Assembly: GCF_001424045.1 (NCBI RefSeq)
Contig: NZ_LMQB01000027.1
Coordinates: 62,001 to 126,000 of the forward strand
Direction of reading: 5' to 3'
Length of the DNA: 64,000 nucleotides
Source of the DNA: Rhizobium sp. Leaf371
Lineage (GTDB): Bacteria > Pseudomonadota > Alphaproteobacteria > Rhizobiales > Rhizobiaceae
A model generated the notes under the pieces. That model was not told where the DNA came from. It did not search any database and worked only from the letters and a program-made list of their open reading frames with translations. Numbering within the stretch: position 1 is the stretch's first letter; each line of letters begins with the position of its first letter. Below are positions 37,197-46,480 of this stretch, piece by piece. A program made the translations under genes and the position numbers.

Positions 37197-38267
37197 GTGC
37201 AGCCTGCGACTTCACCCAAGGGACAAGCACCGGATATCGCAGCGCAGGTGACCTTTGCGATGCGCATCATGGGGATCGCTCCGATCCCGCGCAATTACGA
37301 ACTCTATTACGAGGCCTATATCGGCTCCAATCCGCGACTGACGAAGGAACTCGCCGGTCTTGGCAGCAAAGCCACGCAGGAAGAACTGGACGAAATCGGC
37401 GCCCGGTATTTTGCCCATGTCCATCACGCGGCCGGCGTCGAGCGGGCCCATAATCAACTGGCCGCCCAGTTGAACGACCTTCTAGCGCTGATGCGCGAGG
37501 AGCAGTTCGCGCTCGAGAGCTACAACCGGGTTCTCGGGGAAGCGGCCATGAACATCAACACCAAGAGTGCTGCGGGTGCGGAGATCCTGCGCAACGCGGT
37601 GACTCTGCTGACCCAGGCGACCGAGGATACGATGAGCCAGGGCAAGGAACTGGTCGAAAACGTCTCGCTGAAATCGGTCGAAATGGATGTCATCCGGCAG
37701 GAACTCGACGAGTACAAGCGGATCGCCAACACCGATTCCCTGACGCGCCTCGCCAACCGGCGGGCGTTCGACGAGAAGCTTTCCGCAGTCTACAATTCCG
37801 ATCAGATCCGCACTTATACGGGTCTGCTGATCTGCGACATCGACCACTTCAAGAAGGTCAACGATACGTTCGGCCATCCGGTCGGCGACAAGATCCTGGC
37901 AACCGTCGGCACGGTCATCCGGTCGAACCTGCGACGCGAGGCTTTCGTGGCGCGCACCGGCGGCGAGGAATTCGCGATCATTCTCAACGATCAGACCGTC
38001 GAGGAATGCATGCAGATCGCGGACCGCATTCGTGTGGCTCTGGCCAACACGCCGTTCAAGAACTCGAAGACAGGCGTCAATTACGGACCGATCACGCTGT
38101 CGATCGGCGTCTGCCAGGCCTCCCTCGCGGACGATCCGGTCGATCTCTACAACAAAGCAGACGTGGCGCTCTATTGTGCCAAGAACGCCGGGCGCAACCG
38201 GACGACCCTGTTCGAAGACGGGATGAAGAAGGATACCGGCCGTAACTGGCTTCTCTATCGCCGCTGA
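37197..38267 (+). CDS. Diguanylate cyclase (GGDEF domain)
   Basis: Makes the second messenger c-di-GMP from two GTP. The 356-aa soluble protein has an N-terminal helical region of about 190 residues without a recognised sensor domain, ending in a coiled-coil-like stretch, then a GGDEF domain with DIDHFKKVNDTFGHPVGD and the active-site GGEEF near 270. The inhibitory I-site RxxD is not present five residues before GGEEF (reads RREA), so product inhibition may be lost. The start is GTG at 37197 with an AGGAGGG site 6 bases upstream. It follows fumC but beyond a terminator, so it has its own promoter in 36978-37196. Confidence 0.92.
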   Translation: MQPATSPKGQAPDIAAQVTFAMRIMGIAPIPRNYELYYEAYIGSNPRLTKELAGLGSKATQEELDEIGARYFAHVHHAAGVERAHNQLAAQLNDLLALMREEQFALESYNRVLGEAAMNINTKSAAGAEILRNAVTLLTQATEDTMSQGKELVENVSLKSVEMDVIRQELDEYKRIANTDSLTRLANRRAFDEKLSAVYNSDQIRTYTGLLICDIDHFKKVNDTFGHPVGDKILATVGTVIRSNLRREAFVARTGGEEFAIILNDQTVEECMQIADRIRVALANTPFKNSKTGVNYGPITLSIGVCQASLADDPVDLYNKADVALYCAKNAGRNRTTLFEDGMKKDTGRNWLLYRR

Positions 38268-38283
38268 GCGCGCACCGCGCTCA
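38265..38283. terminator. Possible bidirectional terminator between convergent genes
   Basis: An 8-base stem TGAGCGCG / CGCGCTCA with a 3-base loop overlaps the stop codon of the cyclase and lies just before the convergent gene end. There is no T-run on either side, so it is weak. Confidence 0.35.
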
Positions 38284-38286
38284 TCA

Positions 38287-38865
38287 TCAGGCGATCGTGC
38301 CCTGCTGCTCGGCCAGAAGGCGCAGGCATTCCTCGAAGGCGTCGAGGTCCGTGTAGAGGGCGTCGGGCGCTGCGTTTCCCATCACAAGCGCGCCGCCCCG
38401 CGCGGCGATGCCGCCATCCAGCATCAGATTGTCGGCCATGTCGAAATTCTCGATGGAGATCCCGTCCGGCCCGCGATGCCGTCCGTCCGCCGTTTCGCGG
38501 ATATCGCCACCGTAATAAGCCGAACAACGGTCGTAGTGGGACGTGGCGACGTTGGTATAGGCATAGACCAGCTTGCCCTGCGCGCACATGAAGCCGACTT
38601 CGAATGCCGTGCCGACATCGGCGGCGACGCCGCGAAACGGGGTGAGGTTGGCGATGACGGCATCGGCTGCCCGCATCATGCCCTCATTGACCTGGCTGAT
38701 CGCCAGCCCCATGCCGAACTTCGTTTCAACCGGGGGAATGGCGAGATCGCCGGGGCTCAGCGGCTCGAACCCGGCCGCCCTCGCCCGTTCGGCTTTGATG
38801 TCGAGAATTTCCCGGGCGTTGGGCAGGAACACTTCGGGACCGGCGAGATAGACTTTGAGGGGCAT
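38287..38865 (-). CDS. Nucleoside 2-deoxyribosyltransferase family protein
   Basis: A 192-aa protein of the NDT fold, which moves deoxyribose between bases in nucleotide salvage. It begins KVYLAGPEVF, with the mononucleotide-binding motif, and has the family stretch DAVIANLTPFRGVAADVGTAFEVGF, in which the Asp and Glu are the expected catalytic residues. Substrate preference cannot be read. It starts 33 bases after the LtrA gene stop, in the same direction. Confidence 0.85.
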   Translation of the reverse strand: MPLKVYLAGPEVFLPNAREILDIKAERARAAGFEPLSPGDLAIPPVETKFGMGLAISQVNEGMMRAADAVIANLTPFRGVAADVGTAFEVGFMCAQGKLVYAYTNVATSHYDRCSAYYGGDIRETADGRHRGPDGISIENFDMADNLMLDGGIAARGGALVMGNAAPDALYTDLDAFEECLRLLAEQQGTIA

Positions 38866-38898
38866 GGATCGTCCAGTTCCGGATAATGGCGGGCGGGT

Positions 38899-40086
38899 TC
38901 AGCGCACCGCCTTGAGCGTCAGATATTCCCACACCGCGACGATGACGAGAATGACGAAGGAGATGATCAGCAGAACATGCGGCTCGACCACGAAAGCCAG
39001 TGGCGCGGCCAGGATGTAGAGCCCGACGCCGCCGAGATGCGAGACCGACAGGCGCGGTGCGACAGAACTCTTGATCCAGATATTGCCGGCGAGGAAGACG
39101 ATGGGGCCGCCGATGATGGCGCTCGCCGTCTTCACGTCGATCGCCCCATAGGGATGGGCGAGCACGAATTCGTCGGCGACGGCGCAAAGGATGATGCCGG
39201 CGACGACCGGGATGTGGGCGTAGGTGAAAATGGTGCGCGCGACCTCGCCCGGCGACTCGTCGCTTTCGATCTGTGCGGCCGCCCGCTCCTGCCCGAAGCG
39301 GAAATAGATCCACCACATGGTGACGGTCGAGCCGAAGCTGCTGAGCGCGAGAACGAAGACGAGCGGCGTCACCTCCATTTCGGCGAGCGTGCGGCCGGTC
39401 ACGAGAATCGTCTCGCCGAGACAGATGAGCACGAACAGGGCACAGCGCTCGGCCATGTGGGCGCCGAGCACGTCCCAGTCATCGAACTCGGACCGGCCGA
39501 GGCCGGGAACCCGAAATCCGACCGCGGGCGAGACGTATTCGATCGTCAGCGCAGCGATCCAGATGAAGAGCTGTGCTTCACCGCCGATCAGGGCGCCCGC
39601 GATCCAGAACACGCCGGAGAGGACCAGCCAGCAGGTGATCCGCAGGAAATCCCGCGCATTGTCCGGGCTATGGCCATGCAGCGCGTAGACCGTGAAGAGA
39701 GAGCGTCCCACCTGCATGGCGACGTAGGACAGGGCAAACAGAAGGGCCTTGTCGCCGAATGCGTCATTGATCGCGGTCGACAGCAGAAGCGCACCGAACA
39801 TCAGCGCAAACAGCATGGCGCGAACCGGCATTCGATCCGGATCGAGCCAGTTGGTGACCCAGGTGGTGAAGATCCACACCCACCAGACCGCGAGGATCAT
39901 CAACAGCGCTTCCAGCGCGCCCAGCAGCGTATAGTGCCCGGCCAGCGTATGCGACAGCTGAATGAGCGAGAAGACGAAGACGAGGTCGAAGAACAGCTCG
40001 GGAAAGGCGACCTTGTCGTCTTCGCCCTCGCGCCGATCGCGCATCCAGCCGGCTCGATCGCGCAACGACTGGAAGAGCGCGCTCAT
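38899..40086 (-). CDS. Low temperature requirement protein A (LtrA) family
   Basis: A 395-aa membrane protein with about twelve hydrophobic segments. The start FPELFFDLVFVFSLIQLSHTL and the inner ERCALFVLICLGETILVTG stretch are hallmarks of the LtrA family, first linked to growth at low temperature in Listeria; the biochemical role is unknown. It overlaps the DUF971 gene by 4 bases, so the two are likely co-translated, an association without an obvious explanation. Confidence 0.88.
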   Translation of the reverse strand: MSALFQSLRDRAGWMRDRREGEDDKVAFPELFFDLVFVFSLIQLSHTLAGHYTLLGALEALLMILAVWWVWIFTTWVTNWLDPDRMPVRAMLFALMFGALLLSTAINDAFGDKALLFALSYVAMQVGRSLFTVYALHGHSPDNARDFLRITCWLVLSGVFWIAGALIGGEAQLFIWIAALTIEYVSPAVGFRVPGLGRSEFDDWDVLGAHMAERCALFVLICLGETILVTGRTLAEMEVTPLVFVLALSSFGSTVTMWWIYFRFGQERAAAQIESDESPGEVARTIFTYAHIPVVAGIILCAVADEFVLAHPYGAIDVKTASAIIGGPIVFLAGNIWIKSSVAPRLSVSHLGGVGLYILAAPLAFVVEPHVLLIISFVILVIVAVWEYLTLKAVR

Positions 40087-40475
40087 CGGGCGCCCTCGCC
40101 CTGCCCGCGAAGCTCGGGACCGCGGGTCAGGCCCTTGGCGCTCAGCTCCTGCTCGTAGGCGGCAAACAGGGCAGCGCCGTCGCTGGTCAACGTGCGCAGG
40201 TAGGTCCAGGTGAAGATGCCGGTGTCGTGACCGTCATCGAAGGCGATGCGCACCGCGTAATTGCCCGTCGGCGTCATCGCGGCGATGGCGACATTGCGCT
40301 TGCCGGGCACGGTGACCTTCTGTCCCGGCCCATGCCCCTGAACCTCGGCCGAAGGCGAGAGAACGCGCAGCATCTCGGCGGGCAGGACGCCGGCGATACC
40401 GTCGTTGAAGGTCACCGTCAGCGTCCGTTTATCCTTGGAGACCCGCAACTCCTTGGGCCAGCTGTCGCTCGTCAT
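40083..40475 (-). CDS. DUF971 (GBBH-like N-terminal domain) protein
   Basis: A 130-aa single-domain protein. It has the pattern of DUF971: WPKELRVSKDKRTLTVTFNDG at the start, then FDDGHDTGIFTWTYLRTL near residue 80-95, where the His may be a metal ligand in the family fold. DUF971 domains are found fused to gamma-butyrobetaine hydroxylases and next to Fe-S assembly genes. Here it is divergent from moaA, which needs Fe-S clusters; a cofactor link is only inferred. Confidence 0.85.
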   Translation of the reverse strand: MTSDSWPKELRVSKDKRTLTVTFNDGIAGVLPAEMLRVLSPSAEVQGHGPGQKVTVPGKRNVAIAAMTPTGNYAVRIAFDDGHDTGIFTWTYLRTLTSDGAALFAAYEQELSAKGLTRGPELRGQGEGAR

Positions 40476-40667
40476 GTCCGTCTCTCCGCGCCCGTGTCGT
40501 CGTGCGCCTGATGCCGCTTGATTTTTCAGAGACCTAGCGCAGATTCCCCCTCAAGGAAACCGACACGCCCGACGATTGCATGGCGCGAACGGAGACCGTC
40601 CTCGACGCCGGCCTTGACGCATCCCGTCCCAGGCACGATGTTTGTAGGCAGGACGACGGAGACGCTT

Positions 40668-41732
40668 GTGAACACCATCATCATCGACAGACGCCCGATC
40701 GAGAAGCGCGGGGCGGTTGCTCTTGCCGGCGCAACTGGGCCGATGATCGACCCCTTCGGCCGGGCGGTCACCTATCTGCGTGTCTCCGTCACAGACCGTT
40801 GCGATTTCCGCTGCACCTATTGCATGGCGGAAAACATGAACTTCCTCCCGAAGAAGGACCTTCTGACGCTCGAAGAGCTGGAGCGCATCTGTTCCGCCTT
40901 CATCGAGAAAGGCGTGCGCAAGCTGCGCCTGACCGGTGGCGAGCCGCTGGTGCGCAAAAACATCATGCATCTCGTGCGCGCGCTCGGCAGAAAGATCGAA
41001 GAGGGAACGCTGGACGAGCTGACCCTGACCACGAACGGCTCTCAGCTGGCGCGGTATGCGCAGGAGCTTGCGGATGCCGGCGTCCGGCGCATCAACGTGT
41101 CGCTGGACACGCTCGACCCGGTCAAGTTCCGCGAGATCACGCGCTGGGGCGACCTTGCCAAAGTTCTGGAAGGAATCGACGCCGCTCAGGCCGCCGGCCT
41201 GCAAGTGAAGATCAATGCGGTCGCCCTGAAGGGTTTCAACGACCGTGAGATTCCCGACATGATCCGCTGGGCGCATGGCCGGGGCATGGACCTGACGCTG
41301 ATCGAGACCATGCCGATGGGCGAGATCGAGGAAGACAGAACCGATCGCTACATGCCGCTGTCGGAGATGCGCGACCGGCTGGCGGAGATCTTTACCCTCA
41401 CCGACAACGCCTATGCCACCGGCGGTCCGGCCCGCTACATGACCGTTGCGGAAACCGGCGGCAGGCTCGGCCTGATCACGCCGATGACCCATAATTTCTG
41501 CGAGAGTTGCAACCGGGTCCGGCTGACCTGCACGGGCACCCTCTACATGTGCCTCGGCCAGAACGACGCCGCCGACCTGCGCGCCGCCGTCCGGGCCTCC
41601 TCCGAAGATGCGCTTCTGTCGCAAGTCATCGACGAGGCGATCGGCCGCAAGCCGAAGGGCCATGATTTCATTATCGACCGGACGCAGAACCGCCCCGCCG
41701 TCGCACGGCACATGAGCGTGACCGGCGGCTGA
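40668..41732 (+). CDS. moaA: GTP 3',8-cyclase MoaA
   Basis: Radical-SAM enzyme for the first step of molybdenum cofactor synthesis. The N-terminal cluster motif CDFRCTYC, the SAM-binding TGGEPLVR, the C-terminal cluster motif [11 protein letters not shown] and the final Gly-Gly (SVTGG) are all present. A GTG at 40668 (then NTIIIDRR), with a GGAG site 7 bases upstream, gives 354 aa like relatives; an in-frame ATG at 40638 is the alternative. It precedes mobA by 49 bases. Confidence 0.95.
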   Translation: MNTIIIDRRPIEKRGAVALAGATGPMIDPFGRAVTYLRVSVTDRCDFRCTYCMAENMNFLPKKDLLTLEELERICSAFIEKGVRKLRLTGGEPLVRKNIMHLVRALGRKIEEGTLDELTLTTNGSQLARYAQELADAGVRRINVSLDTLDPVKFREITRWGDLAKVLEGIDAAQAAGLQVKINAVALKGFNDREIPDMIRWAHGRGMDLTLIETMPMGEIEEDRTDRYMPLSEMRDRLAEIFTLTDNAYATGGPARYMTVAETGGRLGLITPMTHNFCESCNRVRLTCTGTLYMCLGQNDAADLRAAVRASSEDALLSQVIDEAIGRKPKGHDFIIDRTQNRPAVARHMSVTGG

Positions 41733-41781
41733 GATGACCGCCCGCGCCCGTGACCTCGATGACGACAGGGTCTCCTGAACG

Positions 41782-42438
41782 ATGGCCCTCACTCAGGCAG
41801 CCGATGTTTCCCGAGCGATCCTCGGGGTGGTGCTTGCAGGCGGCCTGTCGCGCCGGATGGGGCGGGACAAGGCAAGCCTTCCACTGGCCGGGACGTCGCT
41901 GGCGATCCGCACGCTGGACCGCCTGCGGCCGCAGGTGACCGCCCTCGCCTTCAACGGTGAGGCGCGCCTTCCTGGCGTTGCCGCCGATGTGGAAACCCTT
42001 CCGGAGATGCATCCCGGTCGCTTCGGTCCGCTGTCGGGCGTTCTCGCCGGGATGCGTCTCGCACAATCCACGGGCACCCCGCACGTCGTCACCGTGCCGG
42101 TCGATGCGCCTTTCTTCCCATCCACGCTTGTCGTCAGGCTGTTGGAAGCTTTGGAGGAGACCGACAGCCTCATCGCCGTGGCCGGCTCGAACGGGACCCT
42201 GCATCCCGTCTTCGCACTGTGGTCTGCGTCGCTTTCTGCCGATCTCGAACGTTTCATCGCGACCGATGCCAAGCGCCGGGTCCGCGGCTTCATCGAGCGA
42301 CACCCGCATGTCGTCGTCGACTTCACCACGACGGGCGTAGCGGCCGCGGAGATCGATCCCTTCATCAACATGAACAGGCCCGGAGATGTGGAGATGATCG
42401 AACGGATGCTGACGCGAAAGGGAGCCGACGACCGATGA
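41782..42438 (+). CDS. mobA: Molybdenum cofactor guanylyltransferase MobA
   Basis: Adds GMP to molybdopterin to form the MGD cofactor used by DMSO-reductase-type enzymes. The nucleotide-binding start VVLAGGLSRRMGRDKASLPL is clear at about residues 16-35, with conserved VTVPVDAPFFP and DPFINMNRPGD further on. The 218-aa length is normal. Its stop overlaps the mobB start (ATGA), so the two are coupled. It follows moaA on the same strand. Confidence 0.95.
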   Translation: MALTQAADVSRAILGVVLAGGLSRRMGRDKASLPLAGTSLAIRTLDRLRPQVTALAFNGEARLPGVAADVETLPEMHPGRFGPLSGVLAGMRLAQSTGTPHVVTVPVDAPFFPSTLVVRLLEALEETDSLIAVAGSNGTLHPVFALWSASLSADLERFIATDAKRRVRGFIERHPHVVVDFTTTGVAAAEIDPFINMNRPGDVEMIERMLTRKGADDR

Positions 42439-42950
42439 GCAACCCCAAGATCTTCGGCATCGCCGGCTGGAAGAATTCGGGAAAGACGGGTCTCGCCGTC
42501 CGGCTGGTGACGGAACTGACGGCGCGGGGATACAAGGTCTCGACCGTCAAGCACGCCCATCATGATTTCGATATCGACAAGATCGGCGCGGACAGCTGGC
42601 GGCATCGCGAAGCCGGGGCGCATGAGGTGACGATCGTGTCGGGCACCCGCTTTGCGATCATGCACGAGCTTCGGGGCGAAGCGGAGCCGTCTTTCGAGGC
42701 GATTCTTGCCCGCCTCGCCCCCTGCGATCTCGTTCTTATCGAGGGTTACAAGCGCGAGCCGATCCCGAAAATCGAGGCACGGCGGCTGGAGGCGAAGAAC
42801 CGCGAGCCGCTGGCGCCCGGAGATCCGTATATCCGTGCCATCGCATCCGACCATGCCGTACCCGACGCGACGCTGCCGGTCTTCGATCTCGACGACACCG
42901 CCTCAATCGCCGACTTCGTCGAGGCGATCTGCGGGCTCACGCGGCGATGA
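42435..42950 (+). CDS. mobB: Molybdopterin-guanine dinucleotide biosynthesis adapter MobB
   Basis: GTP-binding helper of MobA. The 171-aa protein begins with a P-loop GWKNSGKTGL and has the conserved STVKHAHHDFDID and DLVLIEGYKREPIPKIE stretches. The ATG overlaps the mobA stop. It ends 9 bases before the convergent deacetylase gene. Confidence 0.93.
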   Translation: MSNPKIFGIAGWKNSGKTGLAVRLVTELTARGYKVSTVKHAHHDFDIDKIGADSWRHREAGAHEVTIVSGTRFAIMHELRGEAEPSFEAILARLAPCDLVLIEGYKREPIPKIEARRLEAKNREPLAPGDPYIRAIASDHAVPDATLPVFDLDDTASIADFVEAICGLTRR

Positions 42951-42959
42951 GACGCCGCT

Positions 42960-43694
42960 TCAGTTGACGGTCGCGTTGCTGCCGTTTTCGGAAACGGCAT
43001 CGAGCCGCACGAACGTGAAGCCTTTTGCCTTGAGGGCCAGAATGCCCGCCGCAACGCCTTCCCCGGCCGCATGGGTCGGCTGGTTGATATGCGAAATGAT
43101 GACGTCGCCATCGTGCGCACTGGCGATGCGCCGCGTCGCCGCCCTCGCTCCCAACAAGGAACCGTCGTCGCCGTTCAGCGAATAGCCGGCAACGTCGAAC
43201 CCCAGCGCCCTGATCTGGGCAATGGAAGACGCCGTATACTTCGCCGTGGCGCCGCGAAACCAGTGCGGGCGCGGCGCGCCGTCCGCGACCAGCGCATTCG
43301 CGCCACCCGACACTTCGGCCTCGACCGCCTCTGCCGAACCGGCCGATGCGATGCCATAGACCGGCACGGAGCGATCGATCGCCGGCACATGCATCGCGCC
43401 ATGGTTTTCCAGCTCGAACAGGTCGGGATGGGCGCGGAAGATCGCAAATGTCTCTGCGTTCCGCTTCAGCCAGCGTGCCGTGATGAAGATCGTCGCGGGG
43501 ATGTGGTTGTCGATCAGCACGGAAAGGATCCGCTGGTCCGCGAGCCCCATGCAGGCGTCGAAGGTCAAAGCCACGCGCGGCGTCTTGCCGCCGGCAGCGA
43601 TATGGAGCTTGGGCTCCAGCAGGCCGTCACGCGCCGGGGCCTGCGTCGCAAAACCGAGGGCCGCCAACAGCGGCAGGAGAAGAAGAGCTTTCAT
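42960..43694 (-). CDS. Polysaccharide deacetylase family protein (NodB-like, exported)
   Basis: A 244-aa protein with a signal peptide (about residues 1-21) and a divergent carbohydrate esterase 4 fold. The first motif reads ALTFDACMG, with one Asp where the classical form has two; the metal-binding motif 2 may be ENHGAMHVP, and WFRGA and IISHINQPTH match motifs 3 and 5. Deacetylation of an envelope polysaccharide is inferred, substrate unknown. The ATG at 43694 is preferred: a TTG at 43712 lies in the terminator hairpin of the gene upstream. Confidence 0.8.
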   Translation of the reverse strand: MKALLLLPLLAALGFATQAPARDGLLEPKLHIAAGGKTPRVALTFDACMGLADQRILSVLIDNHIPATIFITARWLKRNAETFAIFRAHPDLFELENHGAMHVPAIDRSVPVYGIASAGSAEAVEAEVSGGANALVADGAPRPHWFRGATAKYTASSIAQIRALGFDVAGYSLNGDDGSLLGARAATRRIASAHDGDVIISHINQPTHAAGEGVAAGILALKAKGFTFVRLDAVSENGSNATVN

Positions 43695-43711
43695 CAGACG
43701 TCCAAACAGCA

Positions 43712-43740
43712 AGAACCCGGCGCAAGCGGCGCCGGGTTCT
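43712..43740 (-). terminator. Terminator of the OmpA-family gene
   Basis: Perfect 12-base stem AGAACCCGGCGC / GCGCCGGGTTCT with a 5-base loop, followed on the minus strand by TTGCTGTTT. It ends 17 bases before the deacetylase start and separates the two genes. Confidence 0.65.
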
Positions 43741-43813
43741 TTATCTTCAGGACCTCTAAGATGGCAAAATCGGGGCGGCGGCCGCCACCGACCGCCATCC
43801 TTTTCGCCAACCG

Positions 43814-46123
43814 TTATTTCTGCGCGACGGGACGCACGAGCGGCGTGACGCGGCGGATCGTGACGCGTCGGTTCTGTTGCTCGGCGTCCGTCGTGCGGAC
43901 CTTGAGGAAGCGTTCGCCATAGCCCTGCGTGACCAGGTTTTCCGGCGGGATCTCGTAGATATCGGTCAGGAGTGCCGCAACCGATTCGGCCCGTTCGTCC
44001 GAGAGAACGAGATTGGACTGGTCGGAGCCGACAGCATCGGTGTGACCTTCGATCAGGAAGGTCTCGCCCGGATCCTTGTCGATGACCTCCAGCATGGCAT
44101 CCGCCACTTTCCGCAGCGTCTTTGCCTGCGATGTCGGCACCTCTGCACTGCCCGTGGCGAAGGTGATCGTATCGAGATCGATACGACGGACCTTGTCGCG
44201 GATACGCGCGGAGTTGCGAACTTCGTCCAGCGAATAGGTGCGCTCGACCCGTTCGACCGGCGGCTCGGCCAGGAAGTCGTAATAGTCACGATCCGGCTCC
44301 GACGAGGTGTCGATGATGTAGTCGCGCACCGGAACCGTGAGGCGCATCGGCGGCAGATCCTCGCCGACGTCGTAGAGCGGCGGGCGCTTCTCTTCGTCGC
44401 TCTCCGGAGCGTAGACCATCAAATATTCCTCGCCATCGCGATTGATGCGCGTGCGCTGGATCACATCGCCATAGCGATTGTAGATCGTCACGACGCGCAT
44501 CCCGTTCGGGCGCTCGATCACTTCACGGGTCCGGCCACGCGGCAGTTCCTCGTAATAGGTCTCGCGAGCGTCGCGACGCAGGCGCGGGCGGTCGTCGCTC
44601 CGCACAACGATCTCGTCGCCGAAATCGAGGACGGTTCGATTGTTGCGTGATTCCTCGACCCGCGGACGCTGGCCGGTGAGGGCGTCGATCAAGTCGCGGG
44701 CATCGAATTCCGGTGCCTGATCGATCCGGCGTCCCCGCTCGTTGATCGCCGCATTCAGCTCTTCGCGATCCGGGCGACGTTCGCGATATTCGGCCTGTGC
44801 ATCGGCGTCGGTGCGCGGCGGCGGCTGGTTGTCGCGTTGCTCGCGAACCTGCTCGCGTTCGCGGCGACGCCGGTCGCGCGAATCGCCGTCGCGGTTGTCG
44901 GCGTCCTTGTCGCTGTCGAGCACGGCAGCACCGTTCTCGACCGGCAGAACGACCGTCTCGTCGCTCTTCGACGGATCGCGTGCCAGCTTCTCGCGCTCCT
45001 CGCGCGACCGCTTGTCGACCACGTCGCGCGCCGGGCGATCGCGCGTTGCGCCGTCATCGCCGGCGGGGTCACCGTTCGTTTCGGCATTGCCATCGCCGCG
45101 CGGACGCGCCGGATCCTCGGCCTGCTGACCCTCGGCCTCGCGCTGCTTGCGGCGCTCGGCACGAATGCGGGCACGCTCCTCGTCGGTCATGTCTCCGCCG
45201 GCGGGCTGCTCTGCCGTGTCGCCCGGCTTTGCCTGCTGATCACCGTCCTGCTGGCCGTTCAGGCGCTCCGCCTCGCGCTTGCGAATGCGCTCTTCGCGCT
45301 GCCGCTTGCGTTCGGCGTCGGAGACGTCCCCGTCCTGCCCTGCCTGTGCCGGCCGGGCCGCGTCGGAATCAGCGGGCTTGGCCGCGTCGTTCGCATCAGC
45401 GCCAGATTTCTTCTGCTGCTGATCGTTCTTTTTCTGTTGCTGCTCGTTCTTCTGTTGCTCTGCCTCGCGCTGCTGCTTGCGGCGCTCCTCGCGGCTTTGA
45501 GCCGGTGCCTCTTCGCCGGACGGCTTCGCCTGCGGCTGTTCGTCGCCGGTCTGGTTCTGCTGCTCGGCCTCACGCTCCTTCTTGCGGCGTTCTTCGCGGC
45601 TCGGGCGCGGCGAATCGTCGCCGGAAGGCTGCGCCTGCGGCTGCTCTTCGCCGTTCTGCTTCTGCTGCTCGGCGTCACGCTGCTTGCGGCGCTCTTCGCG
45701 GCTGGGGCGCGGTGCGTCGTCGCCGGAGGGCTGGGCCTGCGGCTGTTCGTCGCTCTGCTTCTGCTGCTCGGCGTCGCGCTGCTTGCGACGTTCCTCGCGG
45801 CTCGGGCGCGGGCTGTCTTCGTTGGAAGGCTCGGCTTGCCGCTGCGGCTCTTCGCCGCCCTGGGACTGGTCGGAATTGCGCTGCTTGCGGCGCTCCTCGC
45901 GGTTCTGGCCGCCTTCGCCGTTCTCGGACGGTTCGCCACGCGCCTTCGGTGCGGATTCATCCTGCCCTTCGGCGGGCTTGCGCTTGCGGAGAAGCTCATC
46001 CTCGTCGGCCTGGGCCATCTGGAAAGGCTTGATCTGCGCATCGGCCAAGGCCGGCTGCAGTCCGACAGTCATTGTGAGCAGCGGCATTGCCACCGTTGCA
46101 AAAAGCTTGGATCGAATGGTCAT
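43814..46123 (-). CDS. OmpA-family protein with charged internal repeats
   Basis: A 769-aa exported protein. A signal peptide ends near ALADA (about residue 29). Residues 75-240 hold five units of 33-35 residues that begin REERRK and are rich in Gln, Glu, Arg and Pro; more Arg/Glu-rich sequence continues to about 470. Then comes a folded region, and the C-terminal OmpA peptidoglycan-binding domain (about 635-769) has ITFATGSAEV, IEGHTDAVGSD, LSDERAESVA and GYGERF. GGAGGAGAC stands before the ATG at 46123. It resembles rhizobial OmpA-like proteins with variable spacers, and probably links peptidoglycan to the outer membrane. Confidence 0.88.
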   Translation of the reverse strand: MTIRSKLFATVAMPLLTMTVGLQPALADAQIKPFQMAQADEDELLRKRKPAEGQDESAPKARGEPSENGEGGQNREERRKQRNSDQSQGGEEPQRQAEPSNEDSPRPSREERRKQRDAEQQKQSDEQPQAQPSGDDAPRPSREERRKQRDAEQQKQNGEEQPQAQPSGDDSPRPSREERRKKEREAEQQNQTGDEQPQAKPSGEEAPAQSREERRKQQREAEQQKNEQQQKKNDQQQKKSGADANDAAKPADSDAARPAQAGQDGDVSDAERKRQREERIRKREAERLNGQQDGDQQAKPGDTAEQPAGGDMTDEERARIRAERRKQREAEGQQAEDPARPRGDGNAETNGDPAGDDGATRDRPARDVVDKRSREEREKLARDPSKSDETVVLPVENGAAVLDSDKDADNRDGDSRDRRRREREQVREQRDNQPPPRTDADAQAEYRERRPDREELNAAINERGRRIDQAPEFDARDLIDALTGQRPRVEESRNNRTVLDFGDEIVVRSDDRPRLRRDARETYYEELPRGRTREVIERPNGMRVVTIYNRYGDVIQRTRINRDGEEYLMVYAPESDEEKRPPLYDVGEDLPPMRLTVPVRDYIIDTSSEPDRDYYDFLAEPPVERVERTYSLDEVRNSARIRDKVRRIDLDTITFATGSAEVPTSQAKTLRKVADAMLEVIDKDPGETFLIEGHTDAVGSDQSNLVLSDERAESVAALLTDIYEIPPENLVTQGYGERFLKVRTTDAEQQNRRVTIRRVTPLVRPVAQK
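45404..45901 (-). repeat. Five-fold coding tandem repeat, about 100-105 bases per unit
   Basis: The OmpA-family gene contains five in-frame units starting REERRK at about residues 75, 109, 142, 176 and 211. The second and third units are nearly identical (KQRDAEQQKQ, QPQAQPSGDD, PRPS). Unit lengths are all multiples of three, so copy changes would keep the frame. Confidence 0.85.
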
Positions 46124-46480
46124 GGTGTCTCCTCCTACGAGAGATCCCGTTTTTGTTCTTGTCTCCGGCACCGATGAGCCGGACCGGTATATGCTCGAAC
46201 GCCGTTCACCGGCCGGTCGCAACGCATGCTGCGATCCTGGGGTCGGAGCGGTAGCAACAAGCGCATGAATTGGCGATGAATATGGCGTTCACCCGGCGGA
46301 CATAGGCTTTCCTCCTCCGACCGCCAGAGCCTGTTGACGCTTTTCTGCGCCTGCGCTTTTTCCTGTTGCATTTGCGAACGGGTGACGGAATATCGCAGTC
46401 TAAGCGACCGTTCACCGTCGCTTGCGAATGTCCCGGGACACCAAGAACAAGCCGGGACTGCGCCAACAGAGAGGATCGAC
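46124..46480. other. Divergent promoter region between the OmpA-family gene and the amino-acid transporter
   Basis: About 355 bases, AT-richer near 46320-46380 (TTGACGCTTTT could be a -35 element for the plus strand). No gene, RNA or clear operator seen. Confidence 0.4.

Noticed and set aside
44837-46177. 446-codon Leu-rich, membrane-like frame opposite the OmpA-family gene
   Set aside because: The Leu/Ala/Arg pattern is the mirror of the Glu/Gln/Arg repeats on the real strand; no family resemblance.
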